A program made the translations under genes and the position numbers. Under the pieces are notes generated by a model that saw nothing but the letters and a program-made list of their open reading frames with translations, made no database searches and was not told the origin of the DNA. From contig CM043963.1 of the NCBI GenBank assembly GCA_014529385.2, positions 93,367,912 through 93,431,911 of the forward strand: a stretch of DNA of 64,000 bases, read 5' to 3'. Shown one piece after another: positions 23,659-39,403 of the stretch. This DNA comes from Adiantum capillus-veneris (taxonomy: Eukaryota > Streptophyta > Polypodiopsida > Polypodiales > Pteridaceae). Positions within the stretch are counted from its first letter, which is position 1, and every line of letters starts with the position of its first letter.

Positions 23659-24405
23659 ATGACAATACAAATATAAAATTCTAAATTTCGGCAGCATAAC
23701 GGCGTAAAATGCAAACTAAAAAAAAAAACCATTCTCAACTTGCTCATGGCAAGGAAAAATACAAATCCACTTTGACATTTGTATACCTCTTCTCTACAAC
23801 GATCTGTTCTTACATCATTGTAATTGTTACTGTAAGTGTGTATGCAAGTGTGTTAAAGTGTGTGAATGCAAGTGTTTATATGTGTGTGTGTGTGTGTGGA
23901 TGTATGCATGATTGTGTGTGTGAATGTAAGTGTAATATGTGTGTGTCTTTATGCATGATTGTGTATGTGTTTGTGCTATGTATGCAAGTGTGTTGATGTT
24001 GTGAATGCAAGTGTTTATATATGTGTATGTGTGTATGTATGCAAGTGTGTTGATGTTGTGAATGCAAGTGTTTATATATGTGGGTGTATGTATGTATGTA
24101 TGTGTGTGTATGCAAGTGGATGTGTGCATGATTATGTGTGTGTGAATGTAAGTGTAATATGTGTGTGTATGCAAGTGTGTTGATGTTGTGAATAAAAGTG
24201 TTTATATATGTGTATGTGTGTATATGCTTGACAATACAAATATAAAATTCTAAATTTCGGCAGCATAACGGCGTAAAATGCAAATTACAAAAAAAACCAT
24301 TCTCAACTTGCTCATGGCAAGGAAAAATACAAATCCACTTTGACATTTGTATACCTCTTCTCTACAACAACCTGTTCTTACATCATTGTAATTGTTACTC
24401 TAAGT
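23659..24405. repeat. 180-base direct repeat around a GT-rich minisatellite
   Basis: The block GACAATACAAATATAAAATT, then CGGCAGCATAACGGCGT, CATTCTCAACTTGCTCATGG and ACATCATTGTAATTGTTACT occurs at 23661-23835 and again at 24230-24400 with very few differences. Between the copies is a GT-rich minisatellite whose ~55-base units (GCAAGTGTGTTGATGTTGTG, AATGCAAGTGTTTATATATG) repeat from about 23836 to 24222. Together this is a tandem duplication of a motif also found downstream of the methyltransferase-like gene. Confidence 0.85.
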
Positions 24406-24439
24406 GTATGCAAGTGTGTTGATGTGTGTGACTGCAAGT

Positions 24440-24533
24440 GTTTAGATGTGTGTGTGTGTGTGTGTGTGTGTGCAAGTGTTTTTGATGTGTGTGTATCACT
24501 GTGTGTGTGTGAGTGTGTGTGTGTGTCTGTGCT
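24440..24533. repeat. GT microsatellite
   Basis: An interrupted GT tract directly abuts the left arm of the foldback palindrome. Its complement, a CA tract, abuts the right arm, so the palindromic symmetry includes the microsatellites. Confidence 0.9.
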
Positions 24534-24773
24534 TACCTGAACACGCTCGCCCGATCCACCGGAGGAGGTCCAATGGAATCTCCATTGGAGCTCCTCCATG
24601 CCTTGAAAGGCATGGTGAGAAAGCAACGCGCGCGCTGCCCTCTCACCATGACTTTCAAGGCATGGAGGAGCTCCAATAGGAGCTCCATTGCGCTGCCTTC
24701 TCACCATGCCTTTCAAGGCATGGAGGAGCTCCATTGGACCTCCTCCGGTGGATCGGGCGAGCGTGCGCAGGTA

Positions 24774-24776
<3 letters not shown>
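24532..24776. repeat. GC-rich foldback palindrome (MITE-like)
   Basis: The left arm reads CTTACCTGAACACGCTCGCC, then CGATCCACCGGAGGAGGTCC and CTCCTCCATGCCTTGAAAGG (24532 to about 24630). The right arm (about 24686-24775) is its reverse complement with few mismatches. Inside are more copies of GGAGCTCCAT/TCCAATAGGAGCTCC. The outer 45 bases of the right arm recur at 30550-30594 without the left arm. It looks like a foldback element or a terminal structure of the transposon that follows. Confidence 0.85.
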
Positions 24777-24808
<32 letters not shown>

Positions 24809-25076
24809 CATTTGATAGAAAATCTACACACACACACACACACACAGTACCTTGTCTTCTCTTACTCCTTCTTCTTCACAGCAAAACTCCACTTTCTCTT
24901 CACTCCACTTTCATCTCCTTCTTCACAGAAAAACTTCACTTTCACTTCACTCCACTTCAATCTCAATTAAAACTCCATTTAAACTTCACTCCACTTTCAT
25001 CTCAACTATTTTTGTTTTCACACACACCATATATTACAAAAATGATATTGTGGTATAAACACTCACACACACATTC

Positions 25077-25080
<4 letters not shown>

Positions 25081-25144
<64 letters not shown>
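25081..25144. repeat. AT microsatellite in copy A
   Basis: Perfect AT run in the leader of copy A. The equivalent run in copy B (30885-30983) is about 35 bases longer, although the flanks are nearly identical. A second AT run plus CA run at 25696-25759 corresponds to 31517-31610 in B; there the AT part has grown and the CA part is shorter. Confidence 0.95.
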
Positions 25145-25148
<4 letters not shown>

Positions 25149-25309
25149 ACACACACACAAAGATATACACAAAATGGATTCATATATATAGTTTTACTAA
25201 AAAAATACTATGTTTTTTACACACACACACACACACAACCATATATTTAAAAAAATGATTGTATGTGTTTGTGTGTATAAAAAACGTAGCATTCTTAAAG
25301 TTAAGTCAT

Positions 25310-25349
<40 letters not shown>

Positions 25350-25689
25350 TAAAAGCTATGTGCACAGTTAAATATCTTATGTGCACATACACTCAACTTA
25401 AAAATATCTTAACTTAAACTATGTGCACATACACTTAACTTAAATATCTTAACTTAATAAAATGCTACGTTGTTTACACACACCCACAAAATCATTTATA
25501 CACACGCACAGTAATGTATATAACTTAACTAAAATAATTATATATACACACTACCAAAAACACACACACATATATATAAAATGGCAAGATGGAATCATAT
25601 ATATAACTTAACTAAAAAAATTCCTACGTTTTTTATACAAAGTCAGTCATATAGAATGTTACGTTTTTTATACACACACTCCCACAATC

Positions 25690-25763
<74 letters not shown>

Positions 25764-26125
25764 AAAAGATGAAGACACTATTAGACTACATTAAATGCAG
25801 TCCTTGAACCACCATTTAGAAATTAAATGGCCCCTCAAATTTGATGACATATTCCACTGCATATACATTCAGAACCGTCATATATTAAATGCACTTCTTC
25901 AATTATGATTTTCATTATTCTTTGAGCCGTCACAAGATCTTACGCAATTGTTTTTTCGTCTACCTACCAATCTTTCACTTTCATTAACCTTCACATCTTT
26001 CATTAACTTTCACCAGTTTCATTAACGTTAACTTTATCTTTAACTTTCATTAACCTTCACCACCTTCACTTAATCCACCACACTTTTCTCGCATCTCCAC
26101 CCTGTAATCTGTTGCTTAAGAGAAT

Positions 26126-29100
26126 ATGTCCAACATGAAAGTAACAATAACTTGGAAGGTTGGTGGTCAAATAGTCAACCGCGACATTCAGTTGAAGGGT
26201 AACTCATTGTTGCTTAGTGCTTACTATTTGCAGAGTTTGCTGCCTCCATCTTGCCATTTTCAGTCACTATCTGCTCTTATTGAAAGTGATTGTGGCCTAA
26301 CAAAAGTCTTGCTGCAACCACAGTGGGATATAGAAGGTCATCAGCATTTCTTAATAGATGGTTCTTTTTCGAGCTTGTTTGAGATGCTTCATTCAGACAC
26401 ATTTATACAGGTATCTGACAATGAGAAAGGAAATGACAAAGAGATATCTGAAGATGTTTTAAGCATTGTGCATCTTGAAAGTAGTGGTGACGATATAGGA
26501 CAGCTCAAAACTCATTCAATCGTCATTTGGATTCAACAAAATCCAGGGGCAAAAAAGTTAAATGATCTGTTAACATTATGTGGAGCTCCTTTGCAAGTTG
26601 CTGAACTTCCACAACATTATGATCGAAATTTGTGTTTTGAGTTACCTGCGACTCAGGATAAAACAAAACGAATGACAGGGATGGAACAACGCTTTGATGG
26701 TCACTTGTGGACTCGCCCATCTGTGACAACCATGGCAATAGCATGCACAATTCGTCTAACCCACTGTTTGGGATTCATGCAGTGTAATTATTCAACGTGT
26801 CCTCATTATATTAAGGAACAAGAATTCAATAGTAGATATTTTCATGGATATTTGGACAAACAGGTGAAAAAGGACTACCTTGCAATCGAAGAGAATACAA
26901 CAATAACTTGTCATTATTGTCAGAAGGTTGTTACTTGTGTTGCTGCTTGTCCCTACAAAATCTATTATGTTTTGCCTAGAGATGGTACAATGTCGCGACT
27001 GGCAATACATGTTGGTAAACATTGTCATAATGTTAAGGCAGGTACCTCTAGGGCTTCTATTTCAAGAGTGCGGAAACTGGTAGGTACAGTACTAAAAATA
27101 GAAAAGGGTGGCCCAAGAAAAATTCAAATGTTGGTGGCTCAACAACTTGTTCTTCACTCCTTGATTGGTGAGGAAGCTGAAGCTACATCCGATGTACAAT
27201 TCAATGATTTTTTGGAAGAAATGATGCCACTGGTTCAAACCAAAGGGTAAGAAAACTCAATTTGGTTCCTTGAATTTGTTAATTTTTTAACTATTATAAA
27301 TTTAGCCTTCTTGTGATGCATCGTGTAGGTTTTCTTCAATTGTTTCAAAGGAGAGAAAGAGTCAAGGTGCTGTTATTGGGGATGGATATGATAATATTTT
27401 ATTGCTTCAAAAAAAGTGCATGTTTCCTTTTTTTCATGGGAGTAGATTTCCTGGACAGGGTGAAGAGGATGACAAGTGCTTCCTATTTAAAATGTCCACT
27501 AAAGGACCAGGTTCTGGGATTGATCTAGTAAATCGGATAAAAAGAACTGAAACTGGTGACTTGAGAAATGCGTGGGTACATTTTGATTTTACCCATAGAA
27601 TAGATGGATGGGCAACAATGTCATGCTCAGTTTATGATCCAAGGTAATCTTTAAGTATTTAAATATCTCGTATTTTTTTATCATTAAATAAAAGAAGATG
27701 TGTGAAAATGTTTATGTTGAATATCTTGCAGCATACGATCACTACAAATAATTGCTATATGTGAAACTAAAGAGGAGGATGCAAAGACTCAAGTTATTTT
27801 TTGGGAGAGCCTTAATTCAACAATGGAAAAGTACGGACATGGTGCAGCTGACTTTGCAGGTTTTATGTCTGATGAAGCTGGTGCAAATTGGAATGCTATT
27901 CGAACAGTCTTCAATGGTGGGCCAGATAATATCATGGAGGGACGTGAACGATCATGCCTATTTCATTGGGAGCAAAGTCTCCACAAATATGCTAAAAAGT
28001 GGATACCTCAACATCTAACAAATCAACACATTGATATGTGTGAGGACTGGAGAGCTTGTAAGACCATTGTGCTTGTATCTCAAAAGGCACTTTCAATTCA
28101 AAAGTGGTGGAGACAACATCTATCTACAGAGAGCATCACAATAGTGAGCAGATGGTTTAAATGGTGGGAGCAACGAATTTCACACTGGGGAGGAATTGGA
28201 ACAGATGTAAGTACCTTTATGACAATCTATATTTTTAGAAAAAATTCTTTTCATACATGAACTTTATAAATTTTAATTCATGTTTTTTTGCATTTCATAG
28301 GGTGGTCTAAGTCCGTGGGAGCGGGCACAAATTCCCAATGTTAATTTATCAGAAAGTGTACATGCCAGTTGGTTAGCAGGTGAAGGTGGAAAAGGAAAAA
28401 TATCCTTGTATGATGCATGTGTAACAGATGTTATAAACTCATATATTTAATGTGCAAAGCGTTTGGGATATACTACTGGGCTTTATATAGGAACGGGTCC
28501 CACAATGGAGACCTTGCTTTCTCGAGTTGAATCTCAGCAAACTCCAACTCCAACCAACGCGGCCCATCTATTACACGAGGCTGTTGCAGGGACTCCCATG
28601 TATGCACAACCAATTTTGCATGGAGACAAAGAAACAGTACAACGCAAAAAGAGGGACAGAACAGGAACAAGTAGCTCCCATCGGCCGGAATATGTCATGG
28701 AATCTAAGCAACGAAACCATCGCGGCCGACCAAAAAAAATCAAGTTTGATACCCAAGGACCAGGTATTTCTAACATTCTGCTGCAAATTAGTGACAGTGA
28801 TGATGATATTGGATCTCAAAAAGAAACAACCACACCTTTGTCATCTAAAACAAACAATGTGTTTGAGAGTGATGTGCCACGCACTCAGTGGGCCCTCAGG
28901 AGAATGCCCATTCAAAGTCAAAGAAAATGTTTTGGAACAGTAGGGAGAAAAAATTGTGACAATATCTTGCATAGTCGCTCAATTGGTCTTATTGCTCCAT
29001 GTATATGGTCCGAAAGAATGTTCAAGGGTAAAACAATCGAGCAATGGTTATGGTTTTGTAATCATGATATTTTGCATACCCAATCAATCAAAAGACAAGT

Positions 29101-29560
29101 CAAAGATTTACCTCCTGCTCCAAATGTTCGGCCAGTAGCAAGAGGGACAGATATCTCCACACAGGAACTTGCCCCGCTGCATCAGAGTGGATTTCGGACA
29201 GAGAATTCAATGGTAGATCCACAACCTCTTGCTGGCGACTGCAAAGAAGGTGGTGGCATCTCGAGGAAGAAAAAGTGGAGGCATGGAATCTCTAAAGAGG
29301 CCATGAAGAAATTGGAAGCATGTAATAGTATGACAATTATATTTTTGGATGAAGTGAAAAGGTCTCAAGAGCATGTAATTTTCCAAGTTCTCACTGAAAA
29401 TAGTTATGAGATTCATATAAAACAGAGTCAAGCATGCACGTGTCCGGATTTTCAGAAGCGAGAGAATACCAACAAATCCTTTTTGACATGCAAACATATG
29501 TACTATGTGTACACAAAAGTGCTCGGACTTGAACCTAAGGAGCACATGATTATTCATTAG
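26126..29560 (+). pseudogene. MULE-like transposase with SWIM finger, copy A
   Basis: Four exons with GT-AG introns: 26126-27246, 27329-27643, 27732-28206 and 28301-29560, about 1,057 codons. Residues 1-373 hold a Cys/His cluster (CHYCQKVVTC, then CPYKIYYVLP, then HVGKHCH, ~262-305), a possible DNA-binding finger. Exons 2-3 look like a DDE transposase of the Mutator kind: HFDFTHRIDGWATM (~458) and GFMSDEAGANW (~524) give the first two Asp, followed by a RERSCLFHWEQS segment. Exon 4 ends in a SWIM finger, ACTCPDF...CKHMYYV (~1015-1040). There is one in-frame TAA at 28448 in an otherwise open exon 4, so the copy is probably inactive unless the stop is a sequence error or read through. MSNMK is the first ATG of the frame. 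The superfamily call is by motif order only. Confidence 0.65.
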
Positions 29561-30525
29561 CCAACCCTCTCACCAATGGACATCGCTTTTATTCTTGGAC
29601 AACCAAGGATGATTTCTCCCTCCATTTAATTACAACTGGTTTGGTATGCTTCTTTCACTCAACTAGAATATTGATCTATGATATGAAAGTGTTTTTCTGT
29701 ATTTATTTTGGTTTATTATACTTGTGATTATTTATCTTGAAAAAACATTGTTTATGCAGCAAAGGATTTCAAATTTCAAGCAAAAGATATGAAGCATCTT
29801 GCAAGCTATTTGGGAGCAAATTACTTGCCTTTTAGAGTGACCATTACATTTATGGCGACTATCCTTTTTTGTACTCTAATTTTGATCTTATCCTGTGGTA
29901 GTTTTGTGAATGTACTTACATCCTCAAACTTATGTTGTTTCAAAAAGCAATTGCTTGGGAAAAATAGTATTGTCTCTATCTGGCATTATTTTTTACTTCA
30001 TCACATTTATATATGTTGTGGATTATATTTAACTCTGAAATTAGTGTTGTCTCTATTCTGCATGATTTTTTACTTTATCGCATGTTTATATGCTGTGGAT
30101 TATTTGACTCTGATCACATGCGTTGCGAGCATATTTGACTCTAATGGCATGAGTTGTGAAATGGTGATTTTATTTGTTTACATTTTTTCCGTCGTTATGC
30201 CCTCTCGGTCTCTCTCTCTCTCTTTCTCTGCGTAGTGATATACAACTCTATGATTTTACTTTCTCTCTCTAGAAGAGAAGTCACTCTCTCTCTCTCTCAA
30301 GGATTTATGATCTCTTCTTCCAATGGTAACTCGCATAAATACTATCTCTCTAGAATTTATACTTTCTCTCTCCGTCAACCACACATATATGCAGTCTTAT
30401 GACGATTGAAAATTACATTAAATAGATACTTTATGCTATGACACATATTTGGTTAAAAAAACTCTAAACATTGCTAAAATTGTCAAAAAAACTTGAAATG
30501 AAAAACTCGCAAATGTTAAATCCCC

Positions 30526-33825
<3,300 letters not shown>

Positions 33826-34973
33826 ACTGGAAAGAAGCATTGCTAGTTTCTTAATTGCATTGCTAGTTTCTTAATTGAAAATAAATCTGATCGTTTGAAG
33901 ATGTATCTGCATTAAAATCATGTTTGGAAATGAAATGTTGCATATTGTTGCATGATTGATGGCATTTGGGAAGGGAAATTAGATCATTGACAGTTTTTGA
34001 TCATTTCAATGGAAATCTACATTTTACGAGATTATTCTGGTGTTTTTGATTGAAAAGTTTGCAAATCTATTCAGTGATTCTAGATACAATGTTCAATAAT
34101 CTGAAATCCAATGAGTGATTGGTTTGTTTTATGAGTCTAGAATGTGTGAGTTTTGAGATCTAGCAGTCAAGTAAATGTCTAAATGATTGCATGTTGATAA
34201 ATCTTGGCTAAAAACTCCATTAAAAATGTATATGAGAACTCGGATTTTAACCATAAATAGCATATCTAGAGATGCATACATGAGAAATAGCGCATATAAG
34301 AGAGTTGGACTACGAATTAACTGGGAGGGCAGATATATTTGGACTAAAAAGCATAGCAAAGTAAGTGAAATACAAACGCATAATCAGAAAATTGCTAAAA
34401 GGAACTTGAACGTAGCAAATATATGGCAAATTAGTGCACCTCTAGGTTAGTTAGGGGACCGTTGGGTTACTTGAACGTTATTAGGAAGACTTGGAAGGCG
34501 ATGTTCATTTGGTGCGTCCGCCGGAAGTTCTGCTAGCTACTTTAGCTACGGGGTTTCTCGGTGCATATACTTTGCATGCCGATCGTTCCCTGGTTTGACT
34601 TAGGGACCTAGAGTGAGATAAAGTGCTGTTTAGTCTAAGTTAGGGAGGGAGAGCACACGTAAACATTCCCGCGGGGTCCTTGGACTTAAAGAGCCATGGT
34701 TGTTTTGTGTGAGCGACAATCAATTCAAAAATAGTACAAAAGTGTCATTGGACACTTAGAATTCTCCAATTGATAGGGAGATTCAATCAAATCTCAATAA
34801 GTTGAGTTTCCATACTCAAAGTAATACGACTGTACTCAAGGGTTTTATGTCGTTAGAATGGGTCAGCAATTTGCCTGATCTCATTAAGTGGACAATATTA
34901 GACAAGCTTTTCGAAGCCACGAGCGTGGTAGAGTACACTTATAAAGGCCTATACATAGGCTGGTTGTGTAGTG
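33826..34973. other. Intergenic flank of the Copia insertion
   Basis: A short direct duplication, GCATTGCTAGTTTCTTAATT, occurs at 33838 and again about 21 bases later. Frames at 34187-34450 and 34802-34984 have no recognised domain. From about 34460 the composition changes to that of the DNA beyond the Copia element at 39731, consistent with one older element having been split by the insertion. Confidence 0.45.
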
Positions 34974-34978
34974 CATTA

Positions 34979-35300
34979 TGTTGAGATGTCGAGCTCTACA
35001 TCTTGAGCTGGTATCCACTACGGGTCTTGGTCGCTTACGACATTTACTCACTGGTGCATTAGGTGACCGACACGGAGGATCTCTGCCAATGATTCTACAG
35101 CTGGACTACACTTATAGTGCCAACCTAGTACGCTTCTAGCGTGTTCACACTTAGTGACCGCATGTACATATGTGCTACTTTTCAATCTTAGCACTTAGTC
35201 ATTTTGTACTCTCTTTTCTGTGGGAAAGAAGAAGAAGCTTTCCATCTCTGTGTGGTGTGTGCTTGTCTTGTGTAGCTCTCTTGCATCCTCTTTCTTTACA
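34979..35300 (+). repeat. 5' LTR of Copia 1
   Basis: Begins TGTTGAGATGTCGAGC and ends CTTTCTTTACA. It matches 39404-39725 along its full length and is directly preceded by the CATTA target duplication. Confidence 0.95.
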
Positions 35301-35313
35301 TGGTATCAGAGCC
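35301..35313 (+). promoter_or_regulatory. Primer binding site of Copia 1 (tRNA-iMet)
   Basis: TGGTATCAGAGCC follows the LTR without a gap and is the classic complement to the 3' end of plant initiator-Met tRNA used by Copia elements. Confidence 0.9.
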
Positions 35314-38300
35314 TGGTACAATGGTTGTATGTACTCTTGATTGTGGACACTCGTTGAGTGTAGAAAGCGTTACAGGTACCACGATAGCAGGTTCAACAGA
35401 TTTGCAGGTTTTTGCAGATTGCAGCTATTTTGTCTTAGTGCTTCAAGATGTCTGATGGTTTCAGTCAGATTGTTACTGAGAAGCTTGAGAAAAATAACTA
35501 CCCTGCATGGAAGTTCATAATAACAAATTTCCTAAAAGGAAAAGGTTATTGGGACTATGTAGAAGGAGACAATGAAAAGGAACCAGAGATTCCCGAGGCA
35601 AATGCTACAGCAGAACAAAGAAAAGCCTTGAGGGACTGGCAGCAAGGCCAGAGCAAAGTGATGTCTTGGCACATCTTCTTCTCGTGGAAGAAATAATTCT
35701 GAACAGCAGGCCTTCTATTCTAACTCCAACAGAGGTAGAGGTAGAGGTCGTGGTCGAGGCCCAAGGGGTTGCAGGGGCAAATTTCAAGAAGGTCAATCAA
35801 ATCAAAACAATACAGGTGACAGGGGAAACCAGTCTCAAGGCAGGGGGAGTCAAAGAGGTCGTGGTGCAGGATCAAGCAGGCAGCAACATACTCCAGATAG
35901 CAGAGAATGTTGGACTTGTGGTGAAAAAGGTCACATGTCACGTGACTATCCAAAGGGAAAAGCACGTGGAAAGAGAGAACGGGGCAACTATGCATCTACT
36001 AGCAGAGATGTAGATGACAGCAAAAACGAGCGCATGTTTGTTATGCAACATGTAATGAATACAATGACTGCAGAGAATTCCACCCAAGATGATGTTTGGT
36101 ATGTGGATTCAGGTGCCTCTAATCACATGACGTCTCGTGGAGAGTGGTTTAGAGATATGCGCAAACCAGATGTGTCAGGCTATGTGCAGACAGGAGATGA
36201 CAAAGCTCACCCCATTGCTCATGTAGGGGACATACCTCTAAATACGAAGAATGGGAAATCAAAGTACTTAGCAGATGTACTTCATGTCCCAAACATTACA
36301 AAGAATCTTGTTTCTGTTGGACAAATGGTTGAGCAGGGTTTGCAGGTTCGCTTCAATCCAAATGGCTGTTATGTAGAAGATTTCCAGAATGGCTGTAAGT
36401 TGATCACAGAGGGCAAATGTGCAGGCAGAATGTTTACGCTGAATGGAGACATGCCTGAGGTAAAAGCTGCATTATTTGCACAGGGCACAGGTGTTGTGGC
36501 TGATGTTGACATTTGGCACAAACGCATTGGCCATGTCAATGAGCAGAGATTGCGCAGCATGCAATCAAAACAGATTGTAAAAGGTTTGCCCAAATTCAAG
36601 GTGGATGGTATGCATAAAGTGTGTGCAGCATGCCAGTTTGGAAAACAGTCAAAGGGCTCATTTCCACATGAGCACAATGTATGTAAAAAGTCACTTGAGG
36701 TGGTGCACACAGATGTTTGGGGTCCAACCGATACTGCAAGTATACATGGTTGCAGGTATTATGTCTCTTTCATTGATGACCATACAAGGAAAGTATGGGT
36801 CTACTTCATGCGTAACAAAAGTGAAGTGTTTGGTCACTTTCAAAACTTCAAAGTCATGATTGAGAAGGAGACAGATATGCAAATCAATACATTGAGGTCA
36901 GATGGAGGGGGAGAGTACTTCTCCAATGATTTTTTAGCTTTTCTACGAATGCATGGTATACGCAGGCAGTTTACATGCAGATATACTCCACAGTAGAATG
37001 GGGTCGCAGAAAGGAAAAACAGACACATTACAGAGGTTGCACGTGCATTGATGAATGAGAAGAACATGCCTCATCATTTCTGGGCTGAAGCTGTAAATCC
37101 AGTTGTGTACATTATGAACACTACACCTACAGCTGCGGTACATGATGTAACGCCTGAGGAAAAGTTTACAAGTACAAAGCCTGATTTGGCACACTTGAAA
37201 GTGTTTGGCTGCATAGCTTACGGGCATGTACCAGATGAGTTGCGTAGGAAATTGGATCCTAAAGCAGAGAAATGTATTCTCGTGGGATATTCCCTTGAAC
37301 AAAAGGGGTACAGGTGCTACAATCCTACTACACGAGAATTAGGAGTGAGCAGAGATGTAGTCTTTGATGAGATGAGCAGCTGGTACAGTAATGCACATGG
37401 CACTATTGGGGCTGATGTAAAAGATGATGTGGTTGTACAAAATGCGAGGCCACAGATACACAGGTTTTGAGTGGACCACAAGAGTCGTCTTCTCGTGGCT
37501 CTATTGAGAAGCCATGGAATGGTAGACTACGTACGCAGGTTACTCCACCAGCAGGTACAGAGAATGTATCACGAAAAGGAAAGGAAAAGGTTGATGAACC
37601 TCCCTTTATGGCTGATGCATCATCAGGGTTTTCACATGTAGACATGGATTCAGATGGTTCTGAACAAAGTCTTGATGAGGAATTTGAAATTCCAGCTGTT
37701 AGGACACCTGGTGTAAAGAAAGAACAAGAAGATGCTAGAGGGCAAAGGAGTGACCCAGGACCGCGCAGATCTAACAGAGTCAGAAATCCAGTTCAGAAAT
37801 TGACTTATGATGGGTATCTAGCGCATCACCAAGCCTACATGGCTAAGGTGATGCAGGATGTGGAGCCCACATTTTTTGAGGATGCGGTTGGAAATGTGCA
37901 TTGGGATGATGCAATGAATGAAGAGATGGCTGCATTGGAAGCAAATGACACATGGGAGTTGGTGCCATTGCCAAGTGGCAAGAAAGCTATTGGCTGTAAA
38001 TGGGTGTATAAAACCAAGCATAAGGCTGATGGTAACATTGAGCGTCACAAGGCAAGGCTGGTCGCAAAGGGTTATGCACAAACGTATGGCATAGACTATG
38101 AGGAGACCTTTGCTCCAGTGGCAAAGATGAGGACTGTGAGAGTTGTCATAGCAGTGGCTGCATCTAGAGGATGGATTATGCATCAAATGGATGTAAAGAA
38201 TGCCTTCTTGAATGGTGAGTTGCAAGAGGAAGTGTATATGGATCAGCCACCTGGTTATGTCGATCCAGGTTACCCAGATTATGTATACAGACTTCTCAAA

Positions 38301-39403
38301 GCTTTGTATGGTTTGAAGCAGGGCTCTAGAGCATGGTATGACAGGATTGCCAAGTATCTTGTCAGTATTGGTTTTAGGAGAGCTCATGCTAATCATTCAC
38401 TCTATGTACGTGAGAGTGATGTGGGGATTGTGGTCATTACCATATATGTAGATGACCTTATTATTGTGGGTGACAATGCTATGGAGATTGACCATGTGAA
38501 GGGTCTTCTCAAACAGGAGTTTGAAATGAAAGATTTGGGCAAGTTGCGCTACTTTCTTGGTATTGAGGTGATCAGGACTCCAGAGGGTGTATGGATGTCA
38601 CAGAGACAATATGCTTTGGACATGTTGTCAAAGTATGGTATGGCTAATTGTAAGCCAATTTCTATTCCCTTGGATGTGAATGCAAAGCTGAGTGCAGAGA
38701 AGGGTGATGTTGTGGAGGATGTCAAGATGTACAGGAAGATTGTGGGTAGTCTAATCTACTTGACTATCACGAGGCCAGACTTGAGCTACACAGTAGGCTT
38801 GGAGAGTCAGTTCATGCAGCTTCCGAGGAAGCCACATTTGGATGGAGTACGACGCACACTTCGGTATGTGCAAGGGACTCTTGACTACGCATTGTTCTAT
38901 GCAGCAGATGTGCCATTAGCATTGTATGGGTATACAGATGCAGATTGGGCAGGTAGCATTGTTGATAGGAGATCTAGGAGTGGCTTCATGTTCTCTTTTG
39001 GGAGTGCTGTTGTTACTTGGAGAAGCAAAAAGCAGCCTACGGTTGCTTTATCGAGCACAGAGGCCGAGTACAGAGGTGCAGCAGTTGCAGCGTGCGAGGT
39101 AGCTTGGCTACGCACATTACTTGAGGACTTGGGAGTGCAGGTGGACCAGCAGATTGTCATCCATTGTGACAACCTCAGCAGCATGCAATTGTCTAGGAAC
39201 CCAGTGTTCCATGCCAGGACCAAGCACATAGAGGTCCATTACCACTACGTTCGAGAGCGAGTGTTGGCGGGCCACATCGACTTGGTCTACGTCAGCACAG
39301 AGGAGCAGATAGCGGATATCTTTACCAAGGCTCTTGGAGTTGAGAAGCTTCGACGTTTCCGGACTATGCTTGGACTCTGCGACATGCAGAGCTCGAGGGG
39401 GAG

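Larger units (their letters stand above)
24673..30525 (+). mobile_element. DNA transposon, copy A (MULE-like)
   Basis: Comparison with the adjacent copy B defines this unit. Both begin at CTCCAATAGGAGCTCC (24671 in A, 30526 in B) and end in AACTCGCAAATGTTAAATCC plus CC (30525 in A, 33825 in B). A carries 1.45 kb of microsatellite-rich leader, a four-exon transposase-like gene (26126-29560) and about 960 bases of trailer with CT-rich patches. I could not find a clean terminal inverted repeat pairing the two ends, so true termini and target duplication are unknown. Confidence 0.65.

Noticed and set aside
23827-24346. His/Thr-rich minus frames of 115-156 codons upstream of the large gene
   Set aside because: They read the GT-rich minisatellite; composition (HTHTYI repeats) follows directly from the repeat.
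23709-24540. Possible CRISPR-like spaced repeats
   Set aside because: Units are contiguous minisatellite copies and a single 180-base direct duplication, not short repeats with unique spacers.
24378-24845. 155-codon minus frame across the foldback palindrome
   Set aside because: It consists of GT repeat translation plus both arms of an inverted repeat; no domain, and the opposite strand is equally open.
29789-30235. 148-codon hydrophobic frame after the transposase
   Set aside because: Cys/Phe/Leu-rich AT-biased translation in the trailer of copy A, absent from copy B, with no start context or family; likely a chance frame.
37818-38396. 192-codon minus frame
   Set aside because: It is the antisense shadow of the conserved reverse transcriptase region of Copia 1.
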